This document shows, piece by piece, positions 42,433 through 54,799 of a stretch of DNA of 64,000 bases (positions within the stretch are counted from its first letter, which is position 1; the number at the start of each line of letters is the position of its first letter). The notes beneath the pieces are model-generated. The model searched no databases, was not told the DNA's origin, and saw only the letters and a list, made by a program, of their open reading frames with translations. The position numbers and the translations under genes were made by a program. The stretch comes from Gammaproteobacteria bacterium (GTDB lineage: Bacteria; Pseudomonadota; Gammaproteobacteria; Burkholderiales; Gallionellaceae), in assembly GCA_018820925.1 (NCBI GenBank), contig JAHJNJ010000038.1:53482-117481 (forward strand), given 5' to 3'.

Positions 42433-43131
42433 ATGCGCAAATCCGAACGACTCTTCCAACTGGTCACCCTGCTGCAAGGTCGCCGCACGGCGATGACCGG
42501 GCAGGCATTGGCGGAAGCGTTGGGTGTGGGCGTGCGCACGGTGTATCGCGACATCCAGGCACTGGTGCTTTCCGGCGTGCCCATCGACGGCGAGGCGGGG
42601 GTGGGCTACCGGCTGCGCAAAGGCTTCGACCTCCCGCCGCTCATGTTCGAGATGGACGAGGTGACTGCACTGCTGGCGGGCAACCGCATGGTGCAAGCGT
42701 GGACCGACCCGGCACTGGCGGAGGCGGCGAGACGTGCGGAAGCCAAGATACTGGCCGTGCTCACGCCTGCCATGCTCAACGAAATCTCGCGCCTGCCCTA
42801 CCGCATCCCGAATTACTCCTATCCGGAGCGCGAGACCCACGGCCTGCTGCGCAAGGCTTGCGAACTGCGGCTCAAGGTGAAGATCGGTTATCGCGACATG
42901 AAAGAGCAGGAAACCGAACGCACGTTGTGGCCGCTGGGCCTGGTGGGTTGGGGCGACCACTGGACCCTGCTGGCCTGGTGCGAACTGCGCGACGAGTACC
43001 GCAACTTCCGCTTCGACCGCATCCAACGCATCGACTGCCTGCCCGAACATTATCCGCAGCACCCGGAGCGCAATCTGGAGCATTACCTCACTCAAATCGT
43101 CGGCGTCGAGGACGAACAGAAACCCGCCTGA
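42433..43131 (+). CDS. YafY-like HTH/WYL transcriptional regulator
   Basis: 232 aa. An N-terminal winged helix-turn-helix (SERLFQLVTLLQGRRTAMTGQALAEALGVGVRTVYRDIQALVLSGVPIDGEAGVGY, 4-60) precedes a WYL domain (about 140-205), which in this protein reads KIGYRDMKEQETERTLWPLGLVGWGDHWTLLAWCELRDEYRNFRFDRI. WYL regulators often bind nucleic acids or nucleotides and control stress and defence genes. Here the neighbours are small DUF1801, EthD and YdeI-like genes, which may be its targets. Confidence 0.88.
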   Translation: MRKSERLFQLVTLLQGRRTAMTGQALAEALGVGVRTVYRDIQALVLSGVPIDGEAGVGYRLRKGFDLPPLMFEMDEVTALLAGNRMVQAWTDPALAEAARRAEAKILAVLTPAMLNEISRLPYRIPNYSYPERETHGLLRKACELRLKVKIGYRDMKEQETERTLWPLGLVGWGDHWTLLAWCELRDEYRNFRFDRIQRIDCLPEHYPQHPERNLEHYLTQIVGVEDEQKPA

Positions 43132-43141
43132 AGGAACCGAG

Positions 43142-43387
43142 ATGGAAAAGACTTCCCGCCTGAAACGTGAACGCTACCCCATGCCGGATTTCATCCGTGA
43201 GGCATTGGCAGCGAAAAAACTCACTGCCGCCTACGACGCCCGCCCGCCGTATCAGCGCAATGACTACCTCGGTTGGATCACGCGCGCCAAACTTCCGGAA
43301 ACGCAACAGAAGCGGCTGGCCCAGATGCTGGATGAGCTGGCGAAGGGGGATGCGTATATGAAGATGGCATATCGCGCGAAGACATGA
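43142..43387 (+). CDS. YdeI/OmpD-associated-like small protein
   Basis: 81 aa. The segment MPDFIREALAAKKLTAAYDARPPYQRNDYLGWITRAKLPETQQKRLAQMLDELAKG follows the C-terminal half of YdeI/OmdA proteins (YxxRNDYLGWI, KR...R). These proteins were linked to peptide or bacteriocin resistance in enterics. This copy lacks the N-terminal DUF1905-type part, so it is a short form rather than clearly truncated. AAGGAA precedes the ATG, 10 bp after the WYL regulator. Confidence 0.72.
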   Translation: MEKTSRLKRERYPMPDFIREALAAKKLTAAYDARPPYQRNDYLGWITRAKLPETQQKRLAQMLDELAKGDAYMKMAYRAKT

Positions 43388-43411
43388 ATTCCGAACCGGA
43401 AGGCAATAATA

Positions 43412-43479
43412 CGTAGGGTGCGCTTGCGCACCAGATTGGAGAATATCAGCGGTTTGCCGGTGCGCAAGCGCACCCTACG
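43412..43479. repeat. perfect 21-bp inverted repeat (GTAGGGTGCGC type)
   Basis: Arms 43412-43432 and 43459-43479 are exactly complementary around a 26-base spacer. Each arm begins CGTAGGGTGCGC. It lies between the 3' ends of the YdeI-like gene and fumC (convergent), so it could end transcription from both sides. It belongs with the other GTAGG-ended repeats in this window. Confidence 0.8.
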
Positions 43480-43502
43480 GGAAGTGCCCTGCAATCGGTA
43501 AA

Positions 43503-44897
<1,395 letters not shown>

Positions 44898-44973
44898 GAT
44901 ATCTCTCCCGCTAAATTGAACTTGCTGATTTCAACGCGCGCAGGATTTCACGCATACAACCGGAATTGCCTCT

Positions 44974-45076
44974 GTAGGGTGGGCACGTTTTTGGTGCCCA
45001 CGCGGACAGCATCAAGCATATTCCAATTTCATCATCCCTGTCTAACCGCGTGGGCACAAAAACGTGCCCACCCTAC
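44974..45076. repeat. long inverted repeat (GTAGGGTGGGCACG type) between fumC and acnA
   Basis: Arms 44974-45005 and 45046-45076 are complementary over 31 positions with a single extra G in the left arm, around a 40-base spacer. The ends are GTAGGGTGGG and CCCACCCTAC, like the other repeats in the window, but the arm core is different. The remaining DNA of 44898-45276 shows no gene. Confidence 0.8.
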
Positions 45077-45225
45077 TTGGCTATAACTTTCGGACCGTTT
45101 ACGTTACAAATTCCAATCAAGTTTGTTGACGGTTCCCCCTAAATCAACGTGCATGTGGTGACGCTCAAGAGTAGTAGTTGCAGTATTCATAAGAGTAATA
45201 GCAGTCGATTAGTTATCCGAAAAGG

Positions 45226-45257
45226 AGAAGCCCGCTTTCGCGGGCTTCTAGTCTTTT
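45226..45257 (-). terminator. bidirectional hairpin terminator after acnA
   Basis: A perfect 10-bp stem AGAAGCCCGC/GCGGGCTTCT (45226-45235 with 45240-45249) with loop TTTC. Leftward it is followed by CCTTTTC, rightward by AGTCTTTTT. It lies 28 bp beyond the acnA stop and should end the acnA transcript. Confidence 0.85.
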
Positions 45258-45276
45258 TGCATTGTAAACTGAACGC

Positions 45277-48108
<2,832 letters not shown>

Positions 48109-48235
48109 GGTTGTCTCCGAATCGACAGGATGCGTAATTATAGAAGGTTGCAGGCACGGGGTGCTGCGCGATTGCATCTGATCGAATCACAGCCAGAGTG
48201 GTTTTTCGGGTGGTTCCTTCGGTTGTTTATTTTTG

Positions 48236-48667
48236 TTACGGATTCCTGGTCAGCTTGGCGCGGATATTTTGCAATACCGTGATAGCGACAGCGATGTCTT
48301 CCTTGCTGGTTCCGTCCAGAATCTCTTTGCGCAGTTCGGCCGCACTGCTGCGAATCCGCTCCACCGCCTTTTTGCCGGTTGCCGAAAGACACAGGTGTTT
48401 GACGCGCCTGTCCGTTTCACTGGTGCAGCGCTTGAGCAGCCCTTCCTGCTCCATATGATCGACTTGCTTGACCAGGGTGGCGGCTTCTATACCCATGTGC
48501 TGCGCGAGTTCGCGATGCGTGCAACCGTCATGGCGCGAGAGATGCAGCAGCAACAGCCAGCGCGAATGCGAAAACCCCAGCGGGCGCAAGCGCCTGTCCA
48601 GTTCGGTGCGCCAGACATGCGCGGTCTGATGCAATGATTCTGCGAATTGTTCGTCCTGCGGTTTCAT
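48236..48667 (-). CDS. MarR/SlyA-family transcriptional regulator
   Basis: 143 aa from ATG 48667. Winged helix-turn-helix with SRWLLLLHLSRHDGCTHRELAQHMGIEAATLVKQVDHMEQEGLLKRCTSETDRRVKHLCLSATGKKAVE, the standard MarR recognition helix and beta-wing (DRR). A longer frame to 48751 would read through the palindrome at 48691-48702, which I take as its operator, so the shorter start is preferred. MarR proteins release DNA on binding phenolic or oxidant ligands. Possible targets are itself and acnA downstream. Confidence 0.88.
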   Translation of the reverse strand: MKPQDEQFAESLHQTAHVWRTELDRRLRPLGFSHSRWLLLLHLSRHDGCTHRELAQHMGIEAATLVKQVDHMEQEGLLKRCTSETDRRVKHLCLSATGKKAVERIRSSAAELRKEILDGTSKEDIAVAITVLQNIRAKLTRNP

Positions 48668-48690
48668 GAGTTCGTTGGCTTTACTAATAG

Positions 48691-48702
48691 TTAGCTTGCT
48701 AA
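48691..48702. promoter_or_regulatory. SlyA/MarR-type operator palindrome
   Basis: TTAGCTTGCTAA on the + strand (TTAGCAAGCTAA in the direction of the MarR gene) is identical to the published SlyA consensus. It is centred about 29 bp upstream of the MarR start codon, well placed for autoregulation. A second, looser TTACTAATAG follows on the gene side. Confidence 0.7.
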
Positions 48703-48754
48703 GTATTCTCTTACAGGCGGGCGGATTTGTCGAGTAAACGTATTGCGGCAAGGG

Positions 48755-49795
48755 TTAAAGCGCGCTGCTTACGACGGCCTGCAAAGCGGCGTCGTCCAGG
48801 CTGTCGAGCTGGAGCACCTTGGCGCCTGGTAGCCGGGTGAAGTTATGGGCTGTGGAGCGAAGATAGGCGGGGTCGTAATGCTGGACCAGCAGTTTTTCCA
48901 CCAGCACGGCCCATTGCCCTTGCTCCGCCAGTTGTTGCCAGTGATCGAGCACCTGGCGACCATGCAGCGGGAGCAGCGGGGTGAGGCGTTCGACGAGCAG
49001 CGCCGGGTCGCTCAAAAAGTGCCGGTAGTCTTCCATGAGCAATTGCACGCGCGCGGCAACCGGCGCTTCGATGGTCAGGCATTCCGAGGCGCGCATCTTG
49101 TTCAGCAGCGCTTCCGGCGTGTTGATGAGGCCGATCTTCTTGCTCTCGGCCTCCACGAACACCGGACGCCGTGGATCGAAATGGCGCAGCACATCCCACA
49201 ACCGGCTGTCGAACATTTTCTGGGCAGGTTGTACCTCGTCCGGAAGATTGCCGAGCAGTGAACCGCGATGCTGTGCCAGTGCTTCCAGGTCGAGAACCTG
49301 TGCGCCCTGTTCATGCAGCACGCGCAGCAGGCGGCTCTTGCCGGAACCGGTCGGGCCGCACACCACACGGAAATCGAGTGTGTCCGGAATCCTTTCGATA
49401 TCTGCCAATACCCGGCTGCGGTAGGATTTGTAGCCGCCGTCCAGTCTGCCGACCGACCAGCCGACCTGCGCCAGGATATGCGCCATCGCACCGCTGCGCT
49501 GGCCGCCGCGCCAGCAATACACCAGCACCTTCCATTGTTTGGGTTTGTCGCTGAACAGGTTGTCCAGATGATGAGCGATATTGCGCGCAATCAGCACGGC
49601 GCCGTGCTTCTTGGCTGCGAAGGGAGAAACCTGGGTGTACAGCGTGCCGACTTCGGCGCGTTGCTCGTCGTCCAGCACGGGCGCGCTAATCGCGCCGGGG
49701 ATATGGTCTTCGGCGTATTCCGCCGGCGAACGCACATCGACGATTTCGTCGAAATCGGACAATTGTGATACGGTGGCGACCCTCGGATTTTGCAT
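48755..49795 (-). CDS. mnmH: tRNA 2-selenouridine synthase
   Basis: Replaces sulfur with selenium at the wobble 2-thiouridine of some tRNAs, using selenophosphate (346 aa). An N-terminal rhodanese domain has active-site C94 in CWRGGQRS; a P-loop GPTGSGKS (147-154) begins the C-terminal domain. Divergent from selD, which makes its selenium donor, across a 163-bp gap containing an inverted repeat. No selA, selB or selC is seen in this window, so tRNA modification may be the main use of selenophosphate here. Confidence 0.94.
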   Translation of the reverse strand: MQNPRVATVSQLSDFDEIVDVRSPAEYAEDHIPGAISAPVLDDEQRAEVGTLYTQVSPFAAKKHGAVLIARNIAHHLDNLFSDKPKQWKVLVYCWRGGQRSGAMAHILAQVGWSVGRLDGGYKSYRSRVLADIERIPDTLDFRVVCGPTGSGKSRLLRVLHEQGAQVLDLEALAQHRGSLLGNLPDEVQPAQKMFDSRLWDVLRHFDPRRPVFVEAESKKIGLINTPEALLNKMRASECLTIEAPVAARVQLLMEDYRHFLSDPALLVERLTPLLPLHGRQVLDHWQQLAEQGQWAVLVEKLLVQHYDPAYLRSTAHNFTRLPGAKVLQLDSLDDAALQAVVSSAL

Positions 49796-49819
49796 GGATT
49801 GTTTGTGAAATTTATTTAG

Positions 49820-49940
49820 CCACGGATGAACACGGATTTACACGGATGAAAAGCCAATTCATGGGCACTCCGAAAATCGGGCGGAATTCAATAGTGCATG
49901 GTTCTGGGTATATCCGTGTTTCATCTGTGTTCATCCGTGG
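49820..49940. repeat. inverted repeat of CCACGGATGAACACGG type
   Basis: Arms 49820-49847 (CCACGGATGAACACGGATTT...) and 49912-49940 are largely complementary, around a 64-base spacer. CCACGGATGAACACGGAT is a sequence I know as a dispersed element in many Gram-negative genomes. It occupies the divergent promoter region of mnmH and selD, so it may influence both. Confidence 0.7.
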
Positions 49941-49958
49941 CAGATATGGAATTTAAAT

Positions 49959-51014
49959 ATGAAAGAAGCAATAAAACTTACTCAGTATTCCCACGGCGGC
50001 GGTTGCGGCTGCAAAATCGCCCCGGCTGTCCTGTCCGAGATGCTGGCCTCGCTGCCCCTGCCGCCATCTTACCCGAACCTGATGGTCGGTACCGAAAGCA
50101 GCGACGACGCGGCAGTGTATAAACTCAACGAATCGCAGGCTATCGTCGTCACCACCGATTTTTTCATGCCCATCGTGGACGATGCGCGCGACTTCGGGCG
50201 CATCGCCGCCACCAACGCGCTGTCCGATGTGTATGCCATGGGTGCGACGCCCATCCTCGCCCTGGCCGTGGTCGGCATGCCCATCTCCAAATTGCCGCAG
50301 GACACCATCCGCGACATTCTTGCCGGCGGCGCCTCGGTCTGCGAAGCGGCCGGCATCCCGATCGCGGGCGGGCATTCCATCGACGCGCCCGAGCCGATTT
50401 ACGGCCTGGTCGCCGTGGGGGTGGCGCATCCCGACCACATCAAACGCAACGACCGCGCGCAGGACGGAGATGTGCTGATTCTCGGCAAACCGCTGGGCGT
50501 GGGTGTGCTAAGCGCGGCGCTGAAGAAAAACGAACTGGATGCCGAAGGCTACCGGCAGATGGTGGATACCACCACGCAACTCAATCGCGTCGGCGCGACG
50601 CTGGGCGGCATGGCTTGCGTGCATGCGATGACCGACGTTACCGGCTTTGCCCTGCTGGGTCATTTGCTGGAAGTATGTCGCGGCTCGAAGCTGGGCGCGG
50701 AACTGGATTTTGCTGCGCTGCCGTTTTTGCCAACAGCATTACGTCTGGCCGAGCAGGGTTACAGCACGGGCGCCGCAGATCGCAACTGGGCCAGTTATGG
50801 CGCAAGCGTGGATTTGCCGCAGGACTTTCCGGAGTGGCAGCGCAAACTGTTGTGCGACCCGCAAACCAGCGGTGGACTGCTGGTGGCGTGCGAGGCGAAC
50901 GAGGCAGATTCGGTATTGGCTGCTTTTCACGCGCAGGGTTTCGCCGCTGCGTGCGTGATCGGAAAAATGGATTCAAAGATAGCGCAAGGTAGTATTCGCA
51001 TCCTTCGTCGCTGA
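49959..51014 (+). CDS. selD: Selenide, water dikinase (selenophosphate synthetase)
   Basis: Makes selenophosphate from selenide and ATP (351 aa). The glycine-rich N-terminal loop HGGGCGCKI contains catalytic C16 (cysteine form, not selenocysteine) and K19. The Mg-binding ESSDDAAVYKL and TTDFFMPIVDD segments are intact, as is TDVTGFALLGHL. The last 42 bp overlap the 3' end of the ankyrin gene on the opposite strand. Confidence 0.96.
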   Translation: MKEAIKLTQYSHGGGCGCKIAPAVLSEMLASLPLPPSYPNLMVGTESSDDAAVYKLNESQAIVVTTDFFMPIVDDARDFGRIAATNALSDVYAMGATPILALAVVGMPISKLPQDTIRDILAGGASVCEAAGIPIAGGHSIDAPEPIYGLVAVGVAHPDHIKRNDRAQDGDVLILGKPLGVGVLSAALKKNELDAEGYRQMVDTTTQLNRVGATLGGMACVHAMTDVTGFALLGHLLEVCRGSKLGAELDFAALPFLPTALRLAEQGYSTGAADRNWASYGASVDLPQDFPEWQRKLLCDPQTSGGLLVACEANEADSVLAAFHAQGFAAACVIGKMDSKIAQGSIRILRR

Positions 51015-51902
51015 TAGGGCAGGCGCCTTGTTCAGCATGGCGACGATATCCAGATGTTGGGCCTTGATGGCGAGATCCATCGGGGTGCTGCCGTCCTGAT
51101 ATTTCGCATAGGGATTGGCGCCTTTTTCCAGCAGCAGTTTGACGACTTCGGTATGCCCGTTGTTGGCCGCCTTGTGGAGTGACGTCCACCCGTCGCTGGT
51201 GGTCAGGTTTACGTCAGCGCCTTTGAAAATCAGATAGGCGCAGACGAGCAGATGTCCCCGGGTGGCGGCCTGCATCAATGCTGTCCAGCCGTACTGGCTT
51301 GGCATATTCGGCTCCGCACCTTTGTCGACCAGCATTTTCACCATATCGATATGGCCGTTGTACGCCGCCCAATGCAATGTTGTGTAACCGTTCTTGTCCT
51401 GGGTCGAAATTTTTGCGCCGGCCTTGATCAACAGTAATGCGGATTCCATGTTGCCGTTGAAAGCCGCGACCATCAGCGGTGTCCAGTTGCGATCGTCGCG
51501 CACTTCCAGGTTGAAACCGCAGGAGAGGAACACCTGGATAGCATTCTGGTTGTTGTCCTCGACCGACTTCAGCAGGCCATTGGCGCTGAATTCGTAGCCC
51601 ATCTGTTCAAGCTCGTCGCGCTTGTATTCCGGAATGTCTTCCCACGGTTGAACGTCTTTGTCTGCGTTGTTCTGCTCGTGAAGATAGTTGCTGAGACGGA
51701 TGATTTCCATCGCGGCATCGGGCGGGAAGCCCTGGCGTTCGCCGACCCGCTTGTCGACCATCAGGTCTTGCAGATAGGTTTCGATATGCGGCGTCTGCCA
51801 CAACTCGAGCAGTTTGTTGAACACGCGCGGGAATTTTTCTTCCAGCAGATGCGGGTAGACGTCTGCATTGCCGTCGAGCAGGTTTAATAGTCTCTGGTTC
51901 AT
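50973..51902 (-). CDS. ankyrin-repeat protein
   Basis: 309 aa. The first 100 residues are helical and unfamiliar. Residues about 105-300 form six ankyrin repeats (for example DRNWTPLMVAAFNGNMESALLLIKAGA, DKNGYTTLHWAAYNGHIDMVKMLVDKGA, SDGWTSLHKAANNGHTEVVKLLLEKGA). No signal peptide or membrane helix, so it is a cytoplasmic protein-binding scaffold. Its ATG overlaps the stop of the membrane HD-GYP gene by 4 nt, suggesting the two proteins work together. The 3' end overlaps selD by 42 bp. Confidence 0.9.
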   Translation of the reverse strand: MNQRLLNLLDGNADVYPHLLEEKFPRVFNKLLELWQTPHIETYLQDLMVDKRVGERQGFPPDAAMEIIRLSNYLHEQNNADKDVQPWEDIPEYKRDELEQMGYEFSANGLLKSVEDNNQNAIQVFLSCGFNLEVRDDRNWTPLMVAAFNGNMESALLLIKAGAKISTQDKNGYTTLHWAAYNGHIDMVKMLVDKGAEPNMPSQYGWTALMQAATRGHLLVCAYLIFKGADVNLTTSDGWTSLHKAANNGHTEVVKLLLEKGANPYAKYQDGSTPMDLAIKAQHLDIVAMLNKAPALSATKDANTTLRYL

Positions 51903-53257
51903 TGATCTTGATACTCTTCGGCGATTTGCCGAAACTCCTCCTGGATTGCCTCAAAAGCATCGCTCACTGCGGGGTCGAAATGCTCACCTCTTCCAAGCAA
52001 GATGTGAGCCACGGCTTCTTCGTGCGAAAACGCTTCCTTGTAAATCCGGCGGCTGATCAGCGCATCGTACACGTCGGCCAGCGCCATGAGCCGTGCCGAG
52101 ATGGGAATATCTTCCCCCTTTAATCCCAGCGGGTAGCCGCTGCCGTTCCATTTTTCATGGTGGCCGGTGGCGATCTCGCGGGCGATGTGCAGAAAACGGT
52201 TGGGGGTGGGCAGTCCGCTCTCCGCCGTCGCAATGGCGTTGCCGCCGAGCAGCGGGTGCATTTTCATGATCCTGAACTCTTCCGGGGTGAGCTTGCCCTG
52301 TTTGAGCAGAATGGCATCCGGAATGCCGACCTTGCCGATGTCGTGCAGGGGCGCGAGTTTGTATAGCGACTCGATATTGTCTTCGGTCAGGAAGTTCTTG
52401 AATTTGGGATGGCTGCGCAATTGCATGGCGAGCGCGCGAATGTAGTGCTGCGTGCGCTTCAGGTGATTTCCCGTCTCGTTGTCGCGCGTTTCCGCCAGCG
52501 ACGCCATTGCCATGATGGTTGCGTCGCGTATCTGCGAGACTTCAACAGTTTTGTGCTGAAGCTGCGCGGTGCGTTCCTGCACTTTCAATTCGAGCGCGTC
52601 GTTCATTGTTGCCAGTTGCTGTGCCAGCGATTCGTTTTCGAAACGCTGCCGCAGCGACAGCAGGATGAACTTGTTCAGGAAATGTCCCGAGCTCAGCATC
52701 ACGATCAGGAACACCAGCAACATGCTGCCCAGTGCGGTATGCACTTCATCCTGCTCCACCAATACCCGGAAAATGAGCGGCAGCATCAGGCCGAGCAAAT
52801 AGGCGAAAAATGCCGGCGGATGCATCGCGTTCATGGTGGTGGCAGCCCCGGCGAGACCGAGCATCGCACACACCAGCAGCACCTGCATCAGCAACTCATG
52901 CGGGAAAAAAAACAGGGTGCCGAAGCCCCACATCATGCCGATGACCAGCGCGAAGGAGAAGAAATGACTGCTCCAGCTTTCACACTCTTCGATGGTGCGG
53001 GTGTCTTCCCGCTTATTCAGCCAGGCCACAATTTCGGCGGAATGCAGCAGATAGACGACGGTCAGCCACAGCAACAAATGGCGGTGCGGAGAGATATCCC
53101 ACATCATGCCCACGAACAGCGGCTCGATAAACATCTGTCCCGCCAGCATCAGCGGATACAAACGCAAACGCGCACGCAACTGTTCCGCGCGCATCGGGAG
53201 ATTGCTCTCGTCGATGCTGAACCGGAGATTGTCGAAGATGTTGTTCAGGTAAGCCAT
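51899..53257 (-). CDS. membrane HD-GYP phosphodiesterase
   Basis: 452 aa. About six transmembrane helices between residues 34 and 200 form an uncharacterised integral-membrane sensor. A coiled coil (208-240) leads to the HD-GYP domain with H305-D306 (PLHDIGKVGIPD), HHE at 366-368 and an intact GYP (NGSGYPLG, 374-376). It is expected to hydrolyse cyclic-di-GMP. Divergent from the DosC-type cyclase at 53432 and overlapping the ankyrin gene downstream, so synthesis and breakdown enzymes share one intergenic region. Confidence 0.9.
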   Translation of the reverse strand: MAYLNNIFDNLRFSIDESNLPMRAEQLRARLRLYPLMLAGQMFIEPLFVGMMWDISPHRHLLLWLTVVYLLHSAEIVAWLNKREDTRTIEECESWSSHFFSFALVIGMMWGFGTLFFFPHELLMQVLLVCAMLGLAGAATTMNAMHPPAFFAYLLGLMLPLIFRVLVEQDEVHTALGSMLLVFLIVMLSSGHFLNKFILLSLRQRFENESLAQQLATMNDALELKVQERTAQLQHKTVEVSQIRDATIMAMASLAETRDNETGNHLKRTQHYIRALAMQLRSHPKFKNFLTEDNIESLYKLAPLHDIGKVGIPDAILLKQGKLTPEEFRIMKMHPLLGGNAIATAESGLPTPNRFLHIAREIATGHHEKWNGSGYPLGLKGEDIPISARLMALADVYDALISRRIYKEAFSHEEAVAHILLGRGEHFDPAVSDAFEAIQEEFRQIAEEYQDQ

Positions 53258-53371
53258 TGTTGCCGCTTGTTCTTGATTGATTTGACGACAGTGGACAACA
53301 AACCCAAGCTGTCAGTCAACTATTCTTGCATGATAAACCCATTGTTGGAGAATGCTGCCGGGTCGCGCAGG

Positions 53372-53377
53372 TATAAT
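53372..53377 (+). promoter_or_regulatory. -10 element upstream of the globin-coupled cyclase
   Basis: A perfect TATAAT (53372-53377) lies 54 bp before the dosC-like start codon. No good -35 is found at 16-18 bp, so an activator may be required. Prediction only. Confidence 0.4.
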
Positions 53378-53431
53378 GCCCCGAAAAATACAAGGCAGGC
53401 GCATGCCTATCGGGCGGACTGAGGAGAAGAG

Positions 53432-54799
53432 ATGTTGAAACATAGCAAGGGCGATGACTTCGCCACCGATTGGCAGAACCTTCACCAGCAGATGACCGGC
53501 GTGATGCGGCAACTTGTCAGCGACAAGGTGGATAGTCATGCGGGCGACCTGGCGAGCCTGTTTTATAACTACATGGAGGCGGACAAGGAAGCATCGCCTT
53601 TCCTGACCCACGACCTGGTTACCCAGCGCCTGCACACCTCCATGCAGGGATGGTTGCGCGAGCTGTTCTCCATGCGGCAAAAAGACCCCAAGGAAATATA
53701 TCAATACCAGTGCCATGTCGGCGTGGTGCATGCGCGCATCCAGATTCCCATTTCGCTGGTGTTGCGAGGAACGCGCTTGTTGAAGCAGGCCATTACCGAA
53801 TTGTTGGTGGAGACGGAACTGGATCGCATCGGGCTGGTGCAGGCGACACGCTTCGTTTCCGAAGTGATGGAACTGAGCATGTCCGCGATGACCGATTCCT
53901 ACATCATCAACATGGGCAAGAACGTGCGCACCGACGAGTCCTACCGCATGTTCGCGCTGGGACAGAACATGCTCGCCGAACGCGAGCGGCAGCGCGCCGC
54001 CCTGTCGGAATGGACGCAACACATTTTGTTGCACTTGCTGGGCGATGGCGGGGCGGATGTTCCCGCCATGCGCCATTCCGAATTCGGCATGTGGTTGCAA
54101 CACAAAGCCAGCATCATTTTCCACGACGCGCCGGAACTGGAGCGCATACGCGTCTGTGTTGAAACGCTGGAGCGCAAACTTTTGCCGGGTTTGATCGAGA
54201 AACGCCGCAACGGGGGCGATGCGCGCGAGGCGATGAAACTGGTGGAGGCGGACATCGGCGAAGTGAAATTCCTGCTGACCGGACTGTTCGACCGTTTCAT
54301 CGAAGTGGAGAGCGGGCGCGACACGCTGACGCGGTTGTTGAATCGCCGCTACCTCCCTACCATATTGATGCGCGAGGTGGCGCTGGCCAGGCGCAGCGAC
54401 GTGCCGTTTGCCGTACTGTTGCTCGATATAGACCACTTCAAAAATATCAACGACACGCACGGCCACGACAGCGGCGACCTGGTGTTGCAACAGGCGGCAG
54501 ACCTGGTGACCTCCTGTGTACGTGTTGGCGATTTCATTTTCCGCTATGGCGGCGAAGAATTGCTGGTTGTACTGGTCGAGATCGATCTGGAGCAGGCGAA
54601 ATATGTGGCGGAAACCGTTCGCGCGCGTTTCGCTGCCGAACCCCTGCGCGTGAGCGACGGCAAGTCCATGGAGGTCACCGTGAGTATCGGCGTGGCGGCC
54701 TACAGCGGGCATCCCGACTATGAAAAGATCGTCAAGGAAGCCGACGACGCGCTGTACCGGGCCAAGAAGAATGGGCGCAACCGCTGCGAAGTGGCTTAA
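53432..54799 (+). CDS. dosC: globin-coupled diguanylate cyclase (DosC-like oxygen sensor)
   Basis: 455 aa, the length and layout of E. coli DosC (460 aa). The N-terminal sensor globin has proximal heme ligand H100 (VVHARIQIP) and distal Y45 (LFYNYM), matching H98 and Y43 of DosC. The middle domain (about 170-290) includes FGMWLQHKA. The GGDEF domain (295-455) has DTLTRLLNRRYLPT, I-site RVGD (364-367) and active site GGEEL (373-377). The usual final Phe is Leu, so activity may be altered. GAGGAGAAG precedes the ATG. Converges with dinG with a 4-nt overlap. Confidence 0.88.
   Translation: MLKHSKGDDFATDWQNLHQQMTGVMRQLVSDKVDSHAGDLASLFYNYMEADKEASPFLTHDLVTQRLHTSMQGWLRELFSMRQKDPKEIYQYQCHVGVVHARIQIPISLVLRGTRLLKQAITELLVETELDRIGLVQATRFVSEVMELSMSAMTDSYIINMGKNVRTDESYRMFALGQNMLAERERQRAALSEWTQHILLHLLGDGGADVPAMRHSEFGMWLQHKASIIFHDAPELERIRVCVETLERKLLPGLIEKRRNGGDAREAMKLVEADIGEVKFLLTGLFDRFIEVESGRDTLTRLLNRRYLPTILMREVALARRSDVPFAVLLLDIDHFKNINDTHGHDSGDLVLQQAADLVTSCVRVGDFIFRYGGEELLVVLVEIDLEQAKYVAETVRARFAAEPLRVSDGKSMEVTVSIGVAAYSGHPDYEKIVKEADDALYRAKKNGRNRCEVA

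Noticed and set aside
49800..49958. Possible target-site duplication (AATTTA) around the CCACGG repeat
   Set aside because: Only six A/T-rich bases match and they are not adjacent to the repeat ends, unlike the exact 10-bp duplication at 2253/2379.
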